DNA from: an uncultured Clostridia bacterium
Lineage (GTDB): Bacteria; Bacillota; Clostridia; Oscillospirales; QAKW01
Direction: 5' to 3'
Length of the DNA: 64,000 nucleotides
Assembly (NCBI GenBank): GCA_944385895.1
Contig: CALWYZ010000001.1
Location: 62,001 to 126,000 of the forward strand
Shown here: in pieces, positions 31,997 through 40,110 of the stretch
Layout: every line of letters starts with the position of its first letter
Numbering within the stretch: position 1 is the stretch's first letter
Notes under the pieces: generated by a model
Databases searched by the model: none
What the model was told of the DNA's origin: nothing
Seen by the model: only the letters and a program-made list of their open reading frames with translations
Translations under genes and position numbers: made by a program

Positions 31997-33016
31997 TTAT
32001 TTTGAAAGAGAATTCCACAGTGCTGCGTTTTCGAGCGATTTTCCCGTTCCCAGTGCGACGCAGTCAAGCGGCGCCTGAGCGATATATACAGGTATTCCTG
32101 TTTCCTCACAGATAAGCTTATCAAGACCGCGCAGCAGAGCTCCGCCGCCGGTAAGTGTTATGCCGTGATCTATTATATCGGCTGCAAGCTCGGGAGGAGT
32201 TTGCTCGAGAGTGTTTTTGACAGCCTCCAATATAAGTGCTATCGGCTCCTCTATGGCATTGCTGATGTCCTGCGCGGTAACGGTTATGTTTTGAGGCAGC
32301 CCTGACATCATATCGCGTCCGCGTATGTCCATCTGTCCCTGATAGTCTTTTGCATTTCCTATTTCAAATTTGATTTCCTCGGCAGTGCGTTCTCCTATAA
32401 CAAGTGAAAAATTCTTTTTTATATACGCTATTATCGCCGCGTCAATAGCATCTCCCGCGACGCGTACTGACTGAGACGAGACGATACCCCCCAGAGAAAT
32501 TACCGCCACCTCGCTTGTGCCGCCGCCTATATCTACTATCATGCTTCCGGTCGGTTCACTGACCGGAAGATTTGCACCTATTGCGGCTGCAAGCGGCTCT
32601 TCGATTATTTTTACGTCCTTAGCGCCGGTAAAATATGCAGCCTTTTCAACTGCAGAGCGCTCAACATCCGTCACTGCGTACGGGATACATATAAGTATCC
32701 TGTTTTTGCCCATAAAGGACTTGCCCATTGCTTTTTTGAGAAAGTATTTAAGCATTGTAGCTGTTGACTCATAGTCTGCAATAACTCCGTCCTTGAGCGG
32801 GCGTATCGCTTCTATGCTTCCGGGAGTTCTTCCTATCATTTCCTTGGCTTCTATTCCTACAGCAACCGGCCGCTTTGTGTCCGTATTGATAGCAACTACA
32901 GACGGTTCACGCAGAATTATGCCTTTTCCTGTCTTGTAAACAATTGTATTGGCTGTGCCCAGATCTATGCCTATATCGTTATAACGAGTAAATTTGAATA
33001 TATTTTTAAGTTTCAT
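31997..33016 (-). CDS. mreB: Rod shape-determining actin homologue MreB
   Basis: A 339-residue actin-like ATPase that directs lateral wall growth. Phosphate 1 motif [13 protein letters not shown], connect 1 and phosphate 2 [20 protein letters not shown], adenosine motif [17 protein letters not shown]; ATPase fold complete. The N-terminal [11 protein letters not shown] is an amphipathic membrane-binding stretch. It overlaps the 3' end of maf by 11 bases and precedes mreC by 12. Confidence 0.96.
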   Translation of the reverse strand: MKLKNIFKFTRYNDIGIDLGTANTIVYKTGKGIILREPSVVAINTDTKRPVAVGIEAKEMIGRTPGSIEAIRPLKDGVIADYESTATMLKYFLKKAMGKSFMGKNRILICIPYAVTDVERSAVEKAAYFTGAKDVKIIEEPLAAAIGANLPVSEPTGSMIVDIGGGTSEVAVISLGGIVSSQSVRVAGDAIDAAIIAYIKKNFSLVIGERTAEEIKFEIGNAKDYQGQMDIRGRDMMSGLPQNITVTAQDISNAIEEPIALILEAVKNTLEQTPPELAADIIDHGITLTGGGALLRGLDKLICEETGIPVYIAQAPLDCVALGTGKSLENAALWNSLSK

Positions 33017-33590
33017 TTTTGTCTCCCTGTATTTTTTTTATTTCCGAAACAGTCCTTGCCATGGGCAGACCGATAACGTTGCTAAGCTCTCCTTTTATGC
33101 TTTCTATAAAGGCTATGCCCATATCGTCCTGTATGCCGTAGCCCCCCGCCTTGTCAAAAGGCGAACCGCTGTCTATATATCGGTATATCTGTGTTTTGCT
33201 GAGTTTATAAAAAGAAACATCGGTTTTTTCGCAAAATACGGTTTGTCTTTTTTCAAAAGATATACAAACACCTGTAAAAACAGTATGGGTCGCTCCCGAC
33301 AGCATAGAAAGCATATTATACGCCTGTGTTCTGTCGGACGGTTTGCCCAGTATCTGATTATCAAGGCATACCACCGTATCAGCCGCAATTACGGGAAATT
33401 CATAGCAGCTGCTGGTTTGGCTGACACATCTGTTTTTAGCGCGTGCCAATGCAGTGACAAGTAAAGCTGCATCGTTTTCCAATATAGTGCTTTCGTCAAA
33501 GTCCGGCTTTACCACGGCTACATCAAAGCCGTAGTTTTCAAGAAGTAACTTGCGGCGAGGCGAGCCGGATGCCAGAATTACTTTATTCAT
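33006..33590 (-). CDS. maf: Maf-type nucleoside triphosphate pyrophosphatase
   Basis: A 194-residue enzyme that hydrolyses non-canonical or modified NTPs. ATG 33590 gives the family N-terminus [22 protein letters not shown] and has AGGAAAA upstream; a longer frame starts inside dut. Other motifs: [23 protein letters not shown] with the catalytic Asp, and the [30 protein letters not shown]-terminal block. Maf genes next to mreB are common in Bacillota and other phyla. Confidence 0.94.
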   Translation of the reverse strand: MNKVILASGSPRRKLLLENYGFDVAVVKPDFDESTILENDAALLVTALARAKNRCVSQTSSCYEFPVIAADTVVCLDNQILGKPSDRTQAYNMLSMLSGATHTVFTGVCISFEKRQTVFCEKTDVSFYKLSKTQIYRYIDSGSPFDKAGGYGIQDDMGIAFIESIKGELSNVIGLPMARTVSEIKKIQGDKNET

Positions 33591-33591
33591 G

Positions 33592-34041
33592 CTATTTTCC
33601 TGTTGAGCCGAAGCCCCCTCCCGCACGTTTTGTTTCCGACAGGTTGTCCGATTCAATAAACTGCGCGGTTTCTACCGGTATGAATACAAGCTGTGCAATT
33701 CTTTCAAACGGCTGTACTGTGTACGGTTGCTGAGAGGTATTTACTATTGCAATTTTAATTTCGCCTCTATAATCGCTGTCCACGACTCCGACACCGTTTG
33801 CAAGGCAGACTCCTTTTTTGGAGGACAGTCCGCTTCTTGCAAATACAAACGCGCCATATCCCGGACTTTCCATTTCTATTGCAAATCCCGATGGTATAAG
33901 TGCGCGCTCATGCGGATTGACCGTTAACGGCCGGTCTATACATGCGCACAGATCTGCACCGGCAGAAAATTCGCTCTGGTATTGCGGCAGCGGGGCTGTT
34001 TTTCCGTCAGGAGTGGGTATGAGTTTAATTTTAACTTTCAT
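33592..34041 (-). CDS. dut: Deoxyuridine 5'-triphosphate nucleotidohydrolase
   Basis: A 149-residue trimeric dUTPase giving dUMP and PPi, which keeps uracil out of DNA and feeds ThyX. ATG 34041 is chosen because it opens with the family start KVKIKLIPT and lies one base after zapA; the longer open frame upstream is only the zapA region. Five motifs are visible: AGADLCACI, ARSGLSSKKG, GVVDSDYRGEIK, ERIAQLVFIP and the C-terminal RAGGGFGSTG arm that closes the active site. Complete length. Confidence 0.95.
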   Translation of the reverse strand: MKVKIKLIPTPDGKTAPLPQYQSEFSAGADLCACIDRPLTVNPHERALIPSGFAIEMESPGYGAFVFARSGLSSKKGVCLANGVGVVDSDYRGEIKIAIVNTSQQPYTVQPFERIAQLVFIPVETAQFIESDNLSETKRAGGGFGSTGK

Positions 34042-34042
34042 G

Positions 34043-34387
34043 TTATACGCCTCTCCCCTCGAAAAGTTCAAGTTTTTTCTTGGCTGCCGACAGCTCATTT
34101 TCCAGCTGTGAAACTTTTGCCTCAAGCTCAGCGTTGCGTTCAAAATAGCTGCGTATCTCATCGCGCATGCGGCTTGCGGCGGCTTTGTTCTTTTCATTTT
34201 CATCACATAGATCAAGACATGCCAGAATACATGCCATCGGTGTTGTAACTTTGCTGCTGGATGCCAGCAGTGCACGGACCTTCGTGTCTATTATACCTGC
34301 CAGCATCGTAGTGTATTCACGTGTTTCCTCAGTCATAACGACAAGCTCACTGCCTGCGATAGAAACAATTATTTTATTTTTACCCAT
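34043..34387 (-). CDS. zapA: Cell division protein ZapA-like
   Basis: A 114-residue protein: N-terminal globular ZapA domain (KNKIIVSIAGSELVVMTEETREYTTMLAGIIDTKV) and a C-terminal coiled coil (YFERNAELEAKVSQLENELSAAKKKLELF). ZapA bundles FtsZ filaments at the division ring. AAAGGAAA lies upstream of the ATG. First gene of the cell-shape operon, joined to dut by a one-base gap, thereby tying a division factor to elongation genes. Confidence 0.85.
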   Translation of the reverse strand: MGKNKIIVSIAGSELVVMTEETREYTTMLAGIIDTKVRALLASSSKVTTPMACILACLDLCDENEKNKAAASRMRDEIRSYFERNAELEAKVSQLENELSAAKKKLELFEGRGV

Positions 34388-34408
34388 CTTATTTCATTTC
34401 CTTTGCAG

Positions 34409-34417
34409 ATTATACCA
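34409..34417 (-). promoter_or_regulatory. Extended -10 promoter element of the zapA-mre operon
   Basis: Minus strand TGGTATAAT, an extended -10 box, 22 bases before the zapA start. No good -35 box is visible. Confidence 0.5.
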
Positions 34418-34468
34418 TACATTATAAAATACATTAAATTGTATTTCAAGTATATTTTACTAATATTC

Positions 34469-34497
34469 TTGACATAAGTATAACGATATAATATACT
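34469..34497 (+). promoter_or_regulatory. Promoter of the AEC transporter gene
   Basis: TTGACA (34469-34474), 17-base spacer, TATACT (34492-34497); start codon at 34521 after AAAGGGAG. Confidence 0.75.
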
Positions 34498-34520
34498 TTA
34501 AAGCCGAAAGGGAGAAAATA

Positions 34521-35480
34521 ATGGCATTTTTGAATAATGTTTACACGGTTTTTGAACAGGTGATGGTATTGGCCGTGATAGTTGCCGTCGGATTTTTCGG
34601 CGATAGATTCGGCTATTTTACCGAGCGCGCCGCCCGGCTTTGCAACAATCTGCTTTTTTATGTGATAACCCCGTGCGTTATAGTCAATTCTTTTTTGAGT
34701 GTAGAGTATACGCGTCAGAGTGCCGGTGGATTTTTTGCAGCTTTTGGATGTGCTATGGTCTTTCACGCAATAGCGGCGATTCTAAGCTGTTTTCTGTTTA
34801 ACCGTGCTGATGATGATAAAAGTAAAATATATAAATTTGCGACAGTATACGGCAACACGGGCTATATGGGACTTCCGCTTGCCGGTGCGGTTATGCAGGC
34901 AGTGGCGGGAAATAGTGAGATAGGAATTTTTTATTGTTCTGCCGCGGTTGCAGCGTTTAACCTCTTTTGCTTTACACATGGTGTATGGCTGATGTCCGGC
35001 AAAGACGGAAAGAGCAAGTTCAATTTTTCAAAGCTTATAATAAACCCCGGCATGCTGTCTGTTATAGTCGGTCTGCCGCTGTTTTTGTTTTCTGTCAAAC
35101 TTATTCCTCTTTTCTCTCAGCCTATAAATCATTTAGCGTCTATGAATACGCCTCTTGCCATGGTAATGTTTGGGACATATCTTTCAAAGGCGGATTTTGC
35201 ATCGGCGTTCAAACAAAAAAACATTTATATCACTGCTCTTTTAAAACTTGTGGTCATACCGCTTTCAATGATAGGATTGTTCAGATCATGCGGTATAACC
35301 GGAAATCTTCTTATTGTCGCGTCTGTGTTTGTCAGCGCGCCCAGTGCCAATAACACCGTTATGTTTGCCGCCAAATATAACAGGGATACTTCTCTTGCAT
35401 CTCAGGTATGTGGATTTACAAGCATAATTTCAGTCTTGACAATGCCGGCCTGCGTGGCGATTGCAATGATGGTTGCATGA
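34521..35480 (+). CDS. AEC-family (auxin efflux carrier-like) transporter
   Basis: A 319-residue membrane protein with about ten helices in two five-helix repeats. The N-repeat contains YGNTGYMGLPLAGAV and the C-repeat VFVSAPSANNTVMFAAKYN, both characteristic of the AEC/YfdV-like carriers of organic acids (for example malate or malonate). The conserved crossover Pro/Asn residues are present in both. Monocistronic with its own promoter. Substrate not identifiable. Confidence 0.88.
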   Translation: MAFLNNVYTVFEQVMVLAVIVAVGFFGDRFGYFTERAARLCNNLLFYVITPCVIVNSFLSVEYTRQSAGGFFAAFGCAMVFHAIAAILSCFLFNRADDDKSKIYKFATVYGNTGYMGLPLAGAVMQAVAGNSEIGIFYCSAAVAAFNLFCFTHGVWLMSGKDGKSKFNFSKLIINPGMLSVIVGLPLFLFSVKLIPLFSQPINHLASMNTPLAMVMFGTYLSKADFASAFKQKNIYITALLKLVVIPLSMIGLFRSCGITGNLLIVASVFVSAPSANNTVMFAAKYNRDTSLASQVCGFTSIISVLTMPACVAIAMMVA

Positions 35481-35508
35481 AATTAATAAAAAGTCAATAT
35501 ATTATGGC

Positions 35509-35537
35509 TTGACATATTGTTTTTGCGGTATTAAAAT
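35509..35537 (+). promoter_or_regulatory. Promoter of the unknown anchored protein gene
   Basis: TTGACA (35509-35514), 17-base spacer, TAAAAT (35532-35537), 53 bases before the TTG start at 35591. Confidence 0.75.
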
Positions 35538-35590
35538 CTATAATAAGAAAATTGTCGCTTTTTCTTTTGCGGCAGTATAAGGAGATTGTT

Positions 35591-36436
35591 TTGAAAACTC
35601 TTTTGAAAAATACCGTGGAATTTTTCAAGTCCCGCGGACATAAAATTTTTACATTTATAATAGGCCTGGCATTTATTGCTGCTGTATGTTTCGGTATAGG
35701 CAAACTATCTGTAAGCATTTACAGGATTTTTGTGCCAAATAATATATATACGGATCCAATATATGAAAATACCCTGTATGGCGGTTCCGTCTATGAATCG
35801 CGCACAGATGTCATGTACGAGGAAGGCAGCGCTGAGTTCTTTGAAAATTATCTAAGCAATTTTATAATGCAGGATATGCCTAATTTTGATGATCCTCTCG
35901 ACCTTAATGATGAGTATATTATTTCGTTTGGAATATGGCAGGCTATAACGCTCAATAACTACCAGGGGGTATATACCTATAATTCAAACGGAAGCTTTAG
36001 GATACCTGTAAAAGATGTGGAAATGTATGCAAGCTACTGCTTTGACTTCCCGCGTAAGATAGATCACAGATCAGTAGACGTATGCGGTAACTTTAAGTAC
36101 AACTTCTTAAGCAAGACTTATACGGTGCCGGCTGCCAACATAGATTCCTATCTGATTCCGGATATACTGAGTGTGGAAGAAGGGGAAAACGACACCTACA
36201 TAATAACCGCCGACTGTTATGAGGGCAATCTTGTTTCTTCAGAGGCGCCAGAGGACGATCCGGCAAACTTCAGACGCCGTGTGGTGATAACATTGCAGAA
36301 TATGGGGATACAAAATTATAATGCCGAAACCGGAACTCCTGTTTACCGTTATATGATACTGTCATGCAAAACCGTTGATGAAACTGCAGATCAGGGCGAA
36401 AGCACAGCAGAAACCGGAGAAATAGAATTGAATTAA
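35591..36436 (+). CDS. Membrane-anchored extracytoplasmic protein of unknown function
   Basis: A 281-residue protein. The TTG at 35591 is preferred: AAGGAGATTG sits just upstream, and the longer frame back to 35552 would swallow that site. A short cytoplasmic Lys/Arg-rich tail is followed by one membrane helix (about 17-42, IFTFIIGLAFIAAVCFGIGKL); the rest is acidic, Tyr- and Asn-rich and predicted to lie outside the cell. There are paired cysteines (SYCFDF, DVCGNF, TADCYE, LSCKT) that might form disulfides. No family recognised. It is a single-gene unit between a promoter and a terminator, and only 53 bases before the ANL-like gene. Confidence 0.7.
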   Translation: MKTLLKNTVEFFKSRGHKIFTFIIGLAFIAAVCFGIGKLSVSIYRIFVPNNIYTDPIYENTLYGGSVYESRTDVMYEEGSAEFFENYLSNFIMQDMPNFDDPLDLNDEYIISFGIWQAITLNNYQGVYTYNSNGSFRIPVKDVEMYASYCFDFPRKIDHRSVDVCGNFKYNFLSKTYTVPAANIDSYLIPDILSVEEGENDTYIITADCYEGNLVSSEAPEDDPANFRRRVVITLQNMGIQNYNAETGTPVYRYMILSCKTVDETADQGESTAETGEIELN

Positions 36437-36438
36437 TA

Positions 36439-36469
36439 GACACCGCCGGAACAGGCGGTGTTTTATTTT
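36439..36469 (+). terminator. Terminator after the unknown anchored protein gene
   Basis: CACCGCC and GGCGGTG arms, six-base loop, then TTTTATTTTA. Confidence 0.85.
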
Positions 36470-36489
36470 ACAGTACACGGAGTATAAAT

Positions 36490-37512
36490 ATGTTTGATTA
36501 TAATAAATTCAAAGCTGTCTCATACAGGTATAAATATGAGACAGCGCTTGAGACACAGAGCGAACGGATAAGCTTTGGGCAGCTGCTTGACATGATTGAT
36601 GCAGTTTATAACTCTATTTACGTTTCAAATCCGTCCGGCGGCAACGTCGCAGTACTTCTGCGCTGCTGCCCGGAGGCTATCTGCACATATTTTGCGTGCA
36701 GCAAAGCGGGGTTTGAATGCATAAGTGCAGACAGTATGATATCTGAGCATGAGGCGGACAGGCTTGCAGGTCTTTACCATCCGACTGTAGTTGTTATGCC
36801 GTCGGATCAGATGGCCAGACTATCAGGCGTATTTCAGAAAAACGGGTGCAAAATCGCGGTATATACCGGTTCGGAGCCGCAGACTCAATACTTTCCGGCG
36901 CAGTTTGGATTTGATGTGCTGCTTGATAAAAACAACTATTCTATTGTTGAAAAAAAACATGTTGTAAAAGCCTGTGAGCATGTTTTTTATTACGGCAGCA
37001 ATTATAATGATAAATTGCCGGCTGAAGTTTTTGAACTCGGACAGCGTCAGTCCGTTTATATTGGACTTCCGGTATATGAACAGGCGGGAGCATCTTTGCT
37101 GTGCGGTCTTCTGTACAGCGGACACAGATGCTTTATTTCACAGCAGCCTGATATAAAGCTTCTGAAGCGTAAAAAGGTCTGGGCGGTTGTGTGCGACAAA
37201 CTTTCTGTACAGCTGTATGAGGAGACTGTAAAGTGTAAAGTGTTTGCAGTAGATACCGATGTAAGCAAGAAATTTGTATATGCAGGCGGGGGTATTTTGT
37301 ATCCGGACTGTGTCTCTGACGACTTGTCAGGGTTAACCGGTCTGCACGTGTCATGTAAATTTGACGGTAAAAAAATACGCATTGTAACCGAAACTAACAA
37401 AACTCCCGACCCCTCAGATGAGCTTGTAAAACTGATTTCAAAACGCTGCAATGAGCTTTTGTACGGCTTAGACGTACCAAAAAGCCTTGTTTTTGTAGTA
37501 AAAACAGTTTGA
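36490..37512 (+). CDS. Degenerate AMP-binding (ANL superfamily) protein, probably not an active acyl-CoA synthetase
   Basis: A 340-residue protein. Residues about 27-105 (ISFGQLLDMIDAVYNSIY, NVAVLLRCCPEAICTYFACS, KAGFECISADSMISEHEADR) match the first half of ANL adenylating enzymes well. The rest is shortened and lacks the signatures: no TSGTTGxPK phosphate loop (the position holds HVFYYGSNYNDKLPAEV), no TGD motif and no C-terminal catalytic Lys in a PxxxxGK context, although the last 50 residues resemble the end of the C-terminal subdomain (ELLYGLDVPKSLVFV). Normal enzymes exceed 500 residues. It has an ACGGAG site, follows a terminator by about 20 bases and lies just before a MinD-like gene. 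It could be a non-catalytic scaffold or binding protein; function unknown. Confidence 0.6.
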   Translation: MFDYNKFKAVSYRYKYETALETQSERISFGQLLDMIDAVYNSIYVSNPSGGNVAVLLRCCPEAICTYFACSKAGFECISADSMISEHEADRLAGLYHPTVVVMPSDQMARLSGVFQKNGCKIAVYTGSEPQTQYFPAQFGFDVLLDKNNYSIVEKKHVVKACEHVFYYGSNYNDKLPAEVFELGQRQSVYIGLPVYEQAGASLLCGLLYSGHRCFISQQPDIKLLKRKKVWAVVCDKLSVQLYEETVKCKVFAVDTDVSKKFVYAGGGILYPDCVSDDLSGLTGLHVSCKFDGKKIRIVTETNKTPDPSDELVKLISKRCNELLYGLDVPKSLVFVVKTV

Positions 37513-37537
37513 CTATGTCAGTTATATATGATATTAT
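37509..37537 (+). promoter_or_regulatory. Promoter of the MinD-like/MgsA-like unit
   Basis: TTGACT (37509-37514, overlapping the previous stop codon), 17-base spacer, TATTAT (37532-37537), 34 bases before the start codon. Confidence 0.65.
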
Positions 37538-37570
37538 TTATATATTAAGTGTTATTTTGGGAAAGCTGTT

Positions 37571-38332
37571 ATGAATAAAATTATAGGAATTGTATCGGGC
37601 AAGGGTGGTGTCGGAAAGACAACACTGTGTGCAAATGTTGCTTTTTCTTTGGCCTTTGCCGGTAAAAAAGTCATAGCTATAGACGGTGATATCAGTCTGA
37701 AAAATCTTGATATTCCGCTTGGCATGACAGACAAGTCGGCATATGATTTTACAGACGTGCTCAGCGGCAGATGTGCTGTTGATAAGGCTATCCAGCAGCA
37801 TGACGATTATCCCGGCCTGCATTTTATCGCCGCGCCTCAGCAGATAGACGCTGACAGTCCAAACGCCGAAGGCTTTGCACAGCTTTGCAGACAGCTTAAA
37901 CAAACATATGATTTTGTTCTTGTTGATGCGCCTGCCGGTGTCGGCAGATGGGTGCGTGACATAATAGGCTGTTGTGACCAGTGTATTGTTGTCGCCACTC
38001 CCGACCTTACGGCGCTGCGTGATGCCCAGCGGGTTGTTCAGTTGATATCCGACAGCGGCAATCCGCCGTCAAGACTTGTTATAAATAAGGTAAGTCCCAC
38101 AATGATAAACAGGGGGTACCTGCAAAATATCGATGATATGATGGACAGCGTAGCTTTGCCGCTGCTGGGACTTGTTCCCACTGATGACAGTATCGTAATT
38201 TATTCAAACAGCGGAAAGCCTGTTGCCGGCACTAAAAGCGTTTGCTCTCAGCCGTTTAAGAATATTGCCATGCGTCTTTGCAATAACAATGTGCCGCTGG
38301 ATAAATACTGGAGAAAAAACAAAAACAGATAA
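37571..38332 (+). CDS. MinD-like ParA-family ATPase without the usual membrane-targeting tail
   Basis: A 253-residue deviant Walker ATPase. Walker A is SGKGGVGKTT with the signature Lys; VIAIDGDISLKNLD (switch I), FVLVDAPAGVGRWV (switch II/Walker B), VATPDLTALRDAQRV and LVINKVSPTMINRG match MinD closely. The sequence ends FKNIAMRLCNNNVPLDKYWRKNKNR; the amphipathic FxxKLKKLFG-type helix by which MinD binds membrane is not visible, although a basic tail remains. No minC or minE is present in the window. It is transcribed with an MgsA-like gene 19 bases downstream, an order also found for minD and mgsA in other Clostridia. ATPase is probably active; role in division placement is uncertain. Confidence 0.83.
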   Translation: MNKIIGIVSGKGGVGKTTLCANVAFSLAFAGKKVIAIDGDISLKNLDIPLGMTDKSAYDFTDVLSGRCAVDKAIQQHDDYPGLHFIAAPQQIDADSPNAEGFAQLCRQLKQTYDFVLVDAPAGVGRWVRDIIGCCDQCIVVATPDLTALRDAQRVVQLISDSGNPPSRLVINKVSPTMINRGYLQNIDDMMDSVALPLLGLVPTDDSIVIYSNSGKPVAGTKSVCSQPFKNIAMRLCNNNVPLDKYWRKNKNR

Positions 38333-38351
38333 TAAAGGAGGATAAAACGGG

Positions 38352-38750
38352 ATGAACATAGCATTGCTTGCTCATGAAAAAAAGAAGGAGTTAATGGTAC
38401 AGTTTTGCATAGCGTATGCAGGTGTACTGTCAAAACATAATTTGTGGTCCTCTTCTGCATTGGGAAACCTTGTCTCATCCAACACGGGACTTCAGATAAA
38501 CAGAGTAATCAGCGGATCAAACAGTGCTGAAGACCAAATAGCCGCCCGTGTCTCCTGCAATGAGATAGATGTGTTATTGTTTTTCCGTGATCCGCTCACA
38601 CCGACTACACGTAAAAACGAGGAAACAGGCATTTTAAGGCTCTGCGACGTTCATAATGTACCGGTGGCGACAAATATCGCAACTGCCGAGGTTATTATCA
38701 TGGCGCTTGACAGGGGCGATCTTGACTGGATAGAAATTTCAAGAAAATAA
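38352..38750 (+). CDS. Divergent methylglyoxal-synthase-like protein
   Basis: A 132-residue protein of the MGS-like fold. The scaffold is kept (NIALLAHEKKKELM, NLVSSNTGLQINRVISG, EIDVLLFFRDPL, ILRLCDVHNVPVATNIATAE). MgsA makes methylglyoxal from dihydroxyacetone phosphate. The catalytic Asp equivalent to E. coli Asp71 is present (Asp61) and His8 matches His19, but the His98 position is Arg87, the Asp101 position is Glu90, and the GTTG and SGPxGGDQQ phosphate-binding segments read SSALG and SGSNSAEDQ. Activity is therefore doubtful; it may bind a phosphorylated ligand without catalysis. AAAGGAGGA precedes the ATG, 19 bases after the MinD-like gene. Confidence 0.8.
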   Translation: MNIALLAHEKKKELMVQFCIAYAGVLSKHNLWSSSALGNLVSSNTGLQINRVISGSNSAEDQIAARVSCNEIDVLLFFRDPLTPTTRKNEETGILRLCDVHNVPVATNIATAEVIIMALDRGDLDWIEISRK

Positions 38751-38755
38751 TTCAG

Positions 38756-38822
38756 GCTTCCGACTTCAGAGATAGTGCGGCATTTTTATGACAGCTGCAT
38801 CTGAATTCGGAAGCACGTTTTT
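38756..38822 (+). terminator. Long hairpin terminator between the MgsA-like gene and hisS
   Basis: GCTTCCGA-c-TTCAGA pairs with TCTGAA-t-TCGGAAGC, enclosing an inner GCGGC/GCTGC stem, followed by ACGTTTTTGT. Because no clear promoter fits between it and hisS, partial read-through or attenuation of hisS-aspS is possible. Confidence 0.7.
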
Positions 38823-38839
38823 GTAATAAAAGGAGTGTT

Positions 38840-38857
38840 ATGGACAAATGTCATTAA
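38840..38857 (+). other. Possible five-codon leader ORF overlapping the hisS start
   Basis: ATG GAC AAA TGT CAT TAA: reads Met-Asp-Lys-Cys-His-stop. Its ATG is four bases after AGGAG, whereas the hisS ATG at 38848 is twelve bases after it and lies inside this mini-frame. May be chance. Confidence 0.25.
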
Positions 38858-40110
38858 TAACCGCACCAAAGGGCACGGCGGATATACTTCCGTCAGACTC
38901 GTATAAATGGCAGTATTTAGAGAAAAAAATACGTGATATCAGTGCACGTTACGGATTTAATGAAATACGCACCCCGGTGTTTGAGCATACCGAGGTGTTT
39001 GAGCGCGGAGTAGGTGATACGACTGATGTCGTATCAAAGGAAATGTACACTTTTCAGGATAAGGGTGGACGCTCCGTCACATTGCGTCCCGAGGGTACGG
39101 CGGGAGTGGTGCGGTCTTTTATAGAAAACGGTCTGTTCAATGAACCGATGCCCGCAAAGCTGTATTATCTTATTAACTGCTTCCGCTATGAAAAGCCGCA
39201 GAAGGGCAGGCTGCGCCAGTTTTCCCAGTACGGCATAGAGATGTTCGGCGCAACATCTCCCGCGGCGGACGCCATGGTGATATCCCTGCCGTATAATATA
39301 TTCAGGGAACTGGGCATTAAGGACATCGAGCTTAAGATAAATTCCATCGGATGCCGTAAATGCCGCGCCGATTACAGAAATGCGCTTATAAGCTATTATG
39401 AAGACAAAAAGGACATGCTTTGCCCTACTTGTAACGAACGGCTGTATAAAAACCCAATGCGGATACTTGATTGTAAAAGCGATATTTGCAAAAGCATTTC
39501 GGTAAACGCGCCTAAGATACTCGATTATCTTTGCAGTGACTGTGCCGATCATTTCAATCAGCTCAAAGAGCTGCTTGACGGTATGGGTATAGGCTATACA
39601 GTAGATCCATACATAGTGCGCGGGCTTGACTACTATAATCGTACAGTGTTTGAATTTATAAGCAGCGGCATCGGCGCCCAGGGTACTGTATGCGGAGGCG
39701 GCAGATATGATGGAATGACCGAGCAACTTGGGGGTGCTTCTTATCCGGGCATTGGATTTGCAATGGGGCTTGAACGCATAATGCTTCTTTTGGATTGCGA
39801 AAATATAAAAAAGCCCGTGCCCGATCTCTATATAGCATCAATGGGACATCGTGCTCAGATTGAGTCTGCGCTTATCGCCCAGAGACTGATACGCAGCGGC
39901 GCTGCTGTGGAATACGATATAATGGACCGGTCTTTGAAAGCGCAGATGAAATATGCAGATAAAACGGGAGCGCTTTGCAGTATGGTTCTTGGCGACAATG
40001 AGCTGGATACCGGCATAGTCACGGTCAAGAATATGAGAACAAAAGAGCAGCGCCAAGTCAAAATCAAAGATATAGATTTTCAGTTTATTACGGAGATGAC
40101 AAAAGAATGA
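38848..40110 (+). CDS. hisS: Histidyl-tRNA synthetase
   Basis: A 420-residue class II synthetase. N-terminus SLITAPKGTADILPSDSYKW is typical. Motif 2 is CFRYEKPQKGRLRQFSQYGIE, the histidine-binding segments are VRGLDYYNRTVFEF and GGGRYDGM, and motif 3 is GIGFAMGLERIML; the C-terminal anticodon-binding domain follows (about 330-420). A CxxC…CxxC pair at about 170-190 (GCRKCRADY, LCPTCNERL) is common in clostridial HisRS. The ATG is 12 bases after AGGAG. It overlaps aspS by four bases (ATGA), the standard hisS-aspS operon. Confidence 0.97.
   Translation: MSLITAPKGTADILPSDSYKWQYLEKKIRDISARYGFNEIRTPVFEHTEVFERGVGDTTDVVSKEMYTFQDKGGRSVTLRPEGTAGVVRSFIENGLFNEPMPAKLYYLINCFRYEKPQKGRLRQFSQYGIEMFGATSPAADAMVISLPYNIFRELGIKDIELKINSIGCRKCRADYRNALISYYEDKKDMLCPTCNERLYKNPMRILDCKSDICKSISVNAPKILDYLCSDCADHFNQLKELLDGMGIGYTVDPYIVRGLDYYNRTVFEFISSGIGAQGTVCGGGRYDGMTEQLGGASYPGIGFAMGLERIMLLLDCENIKKPVPDLYIASMGHRAQIESALIAQRLIRSGAAVEYDIMDRSLKAQMKYADKTGALCSMVLGDNELDTGIVTVKNMRTKEQRQVKIKDIDFQFITEMTKE

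Noticed and set aside
33592-34275. Long minus-strand frame reading through dut into zapA
   Set aside because: The first 78 residues are antisense-frame translation of zapA; the dUTPase begins at 34041 where family similarity starts.
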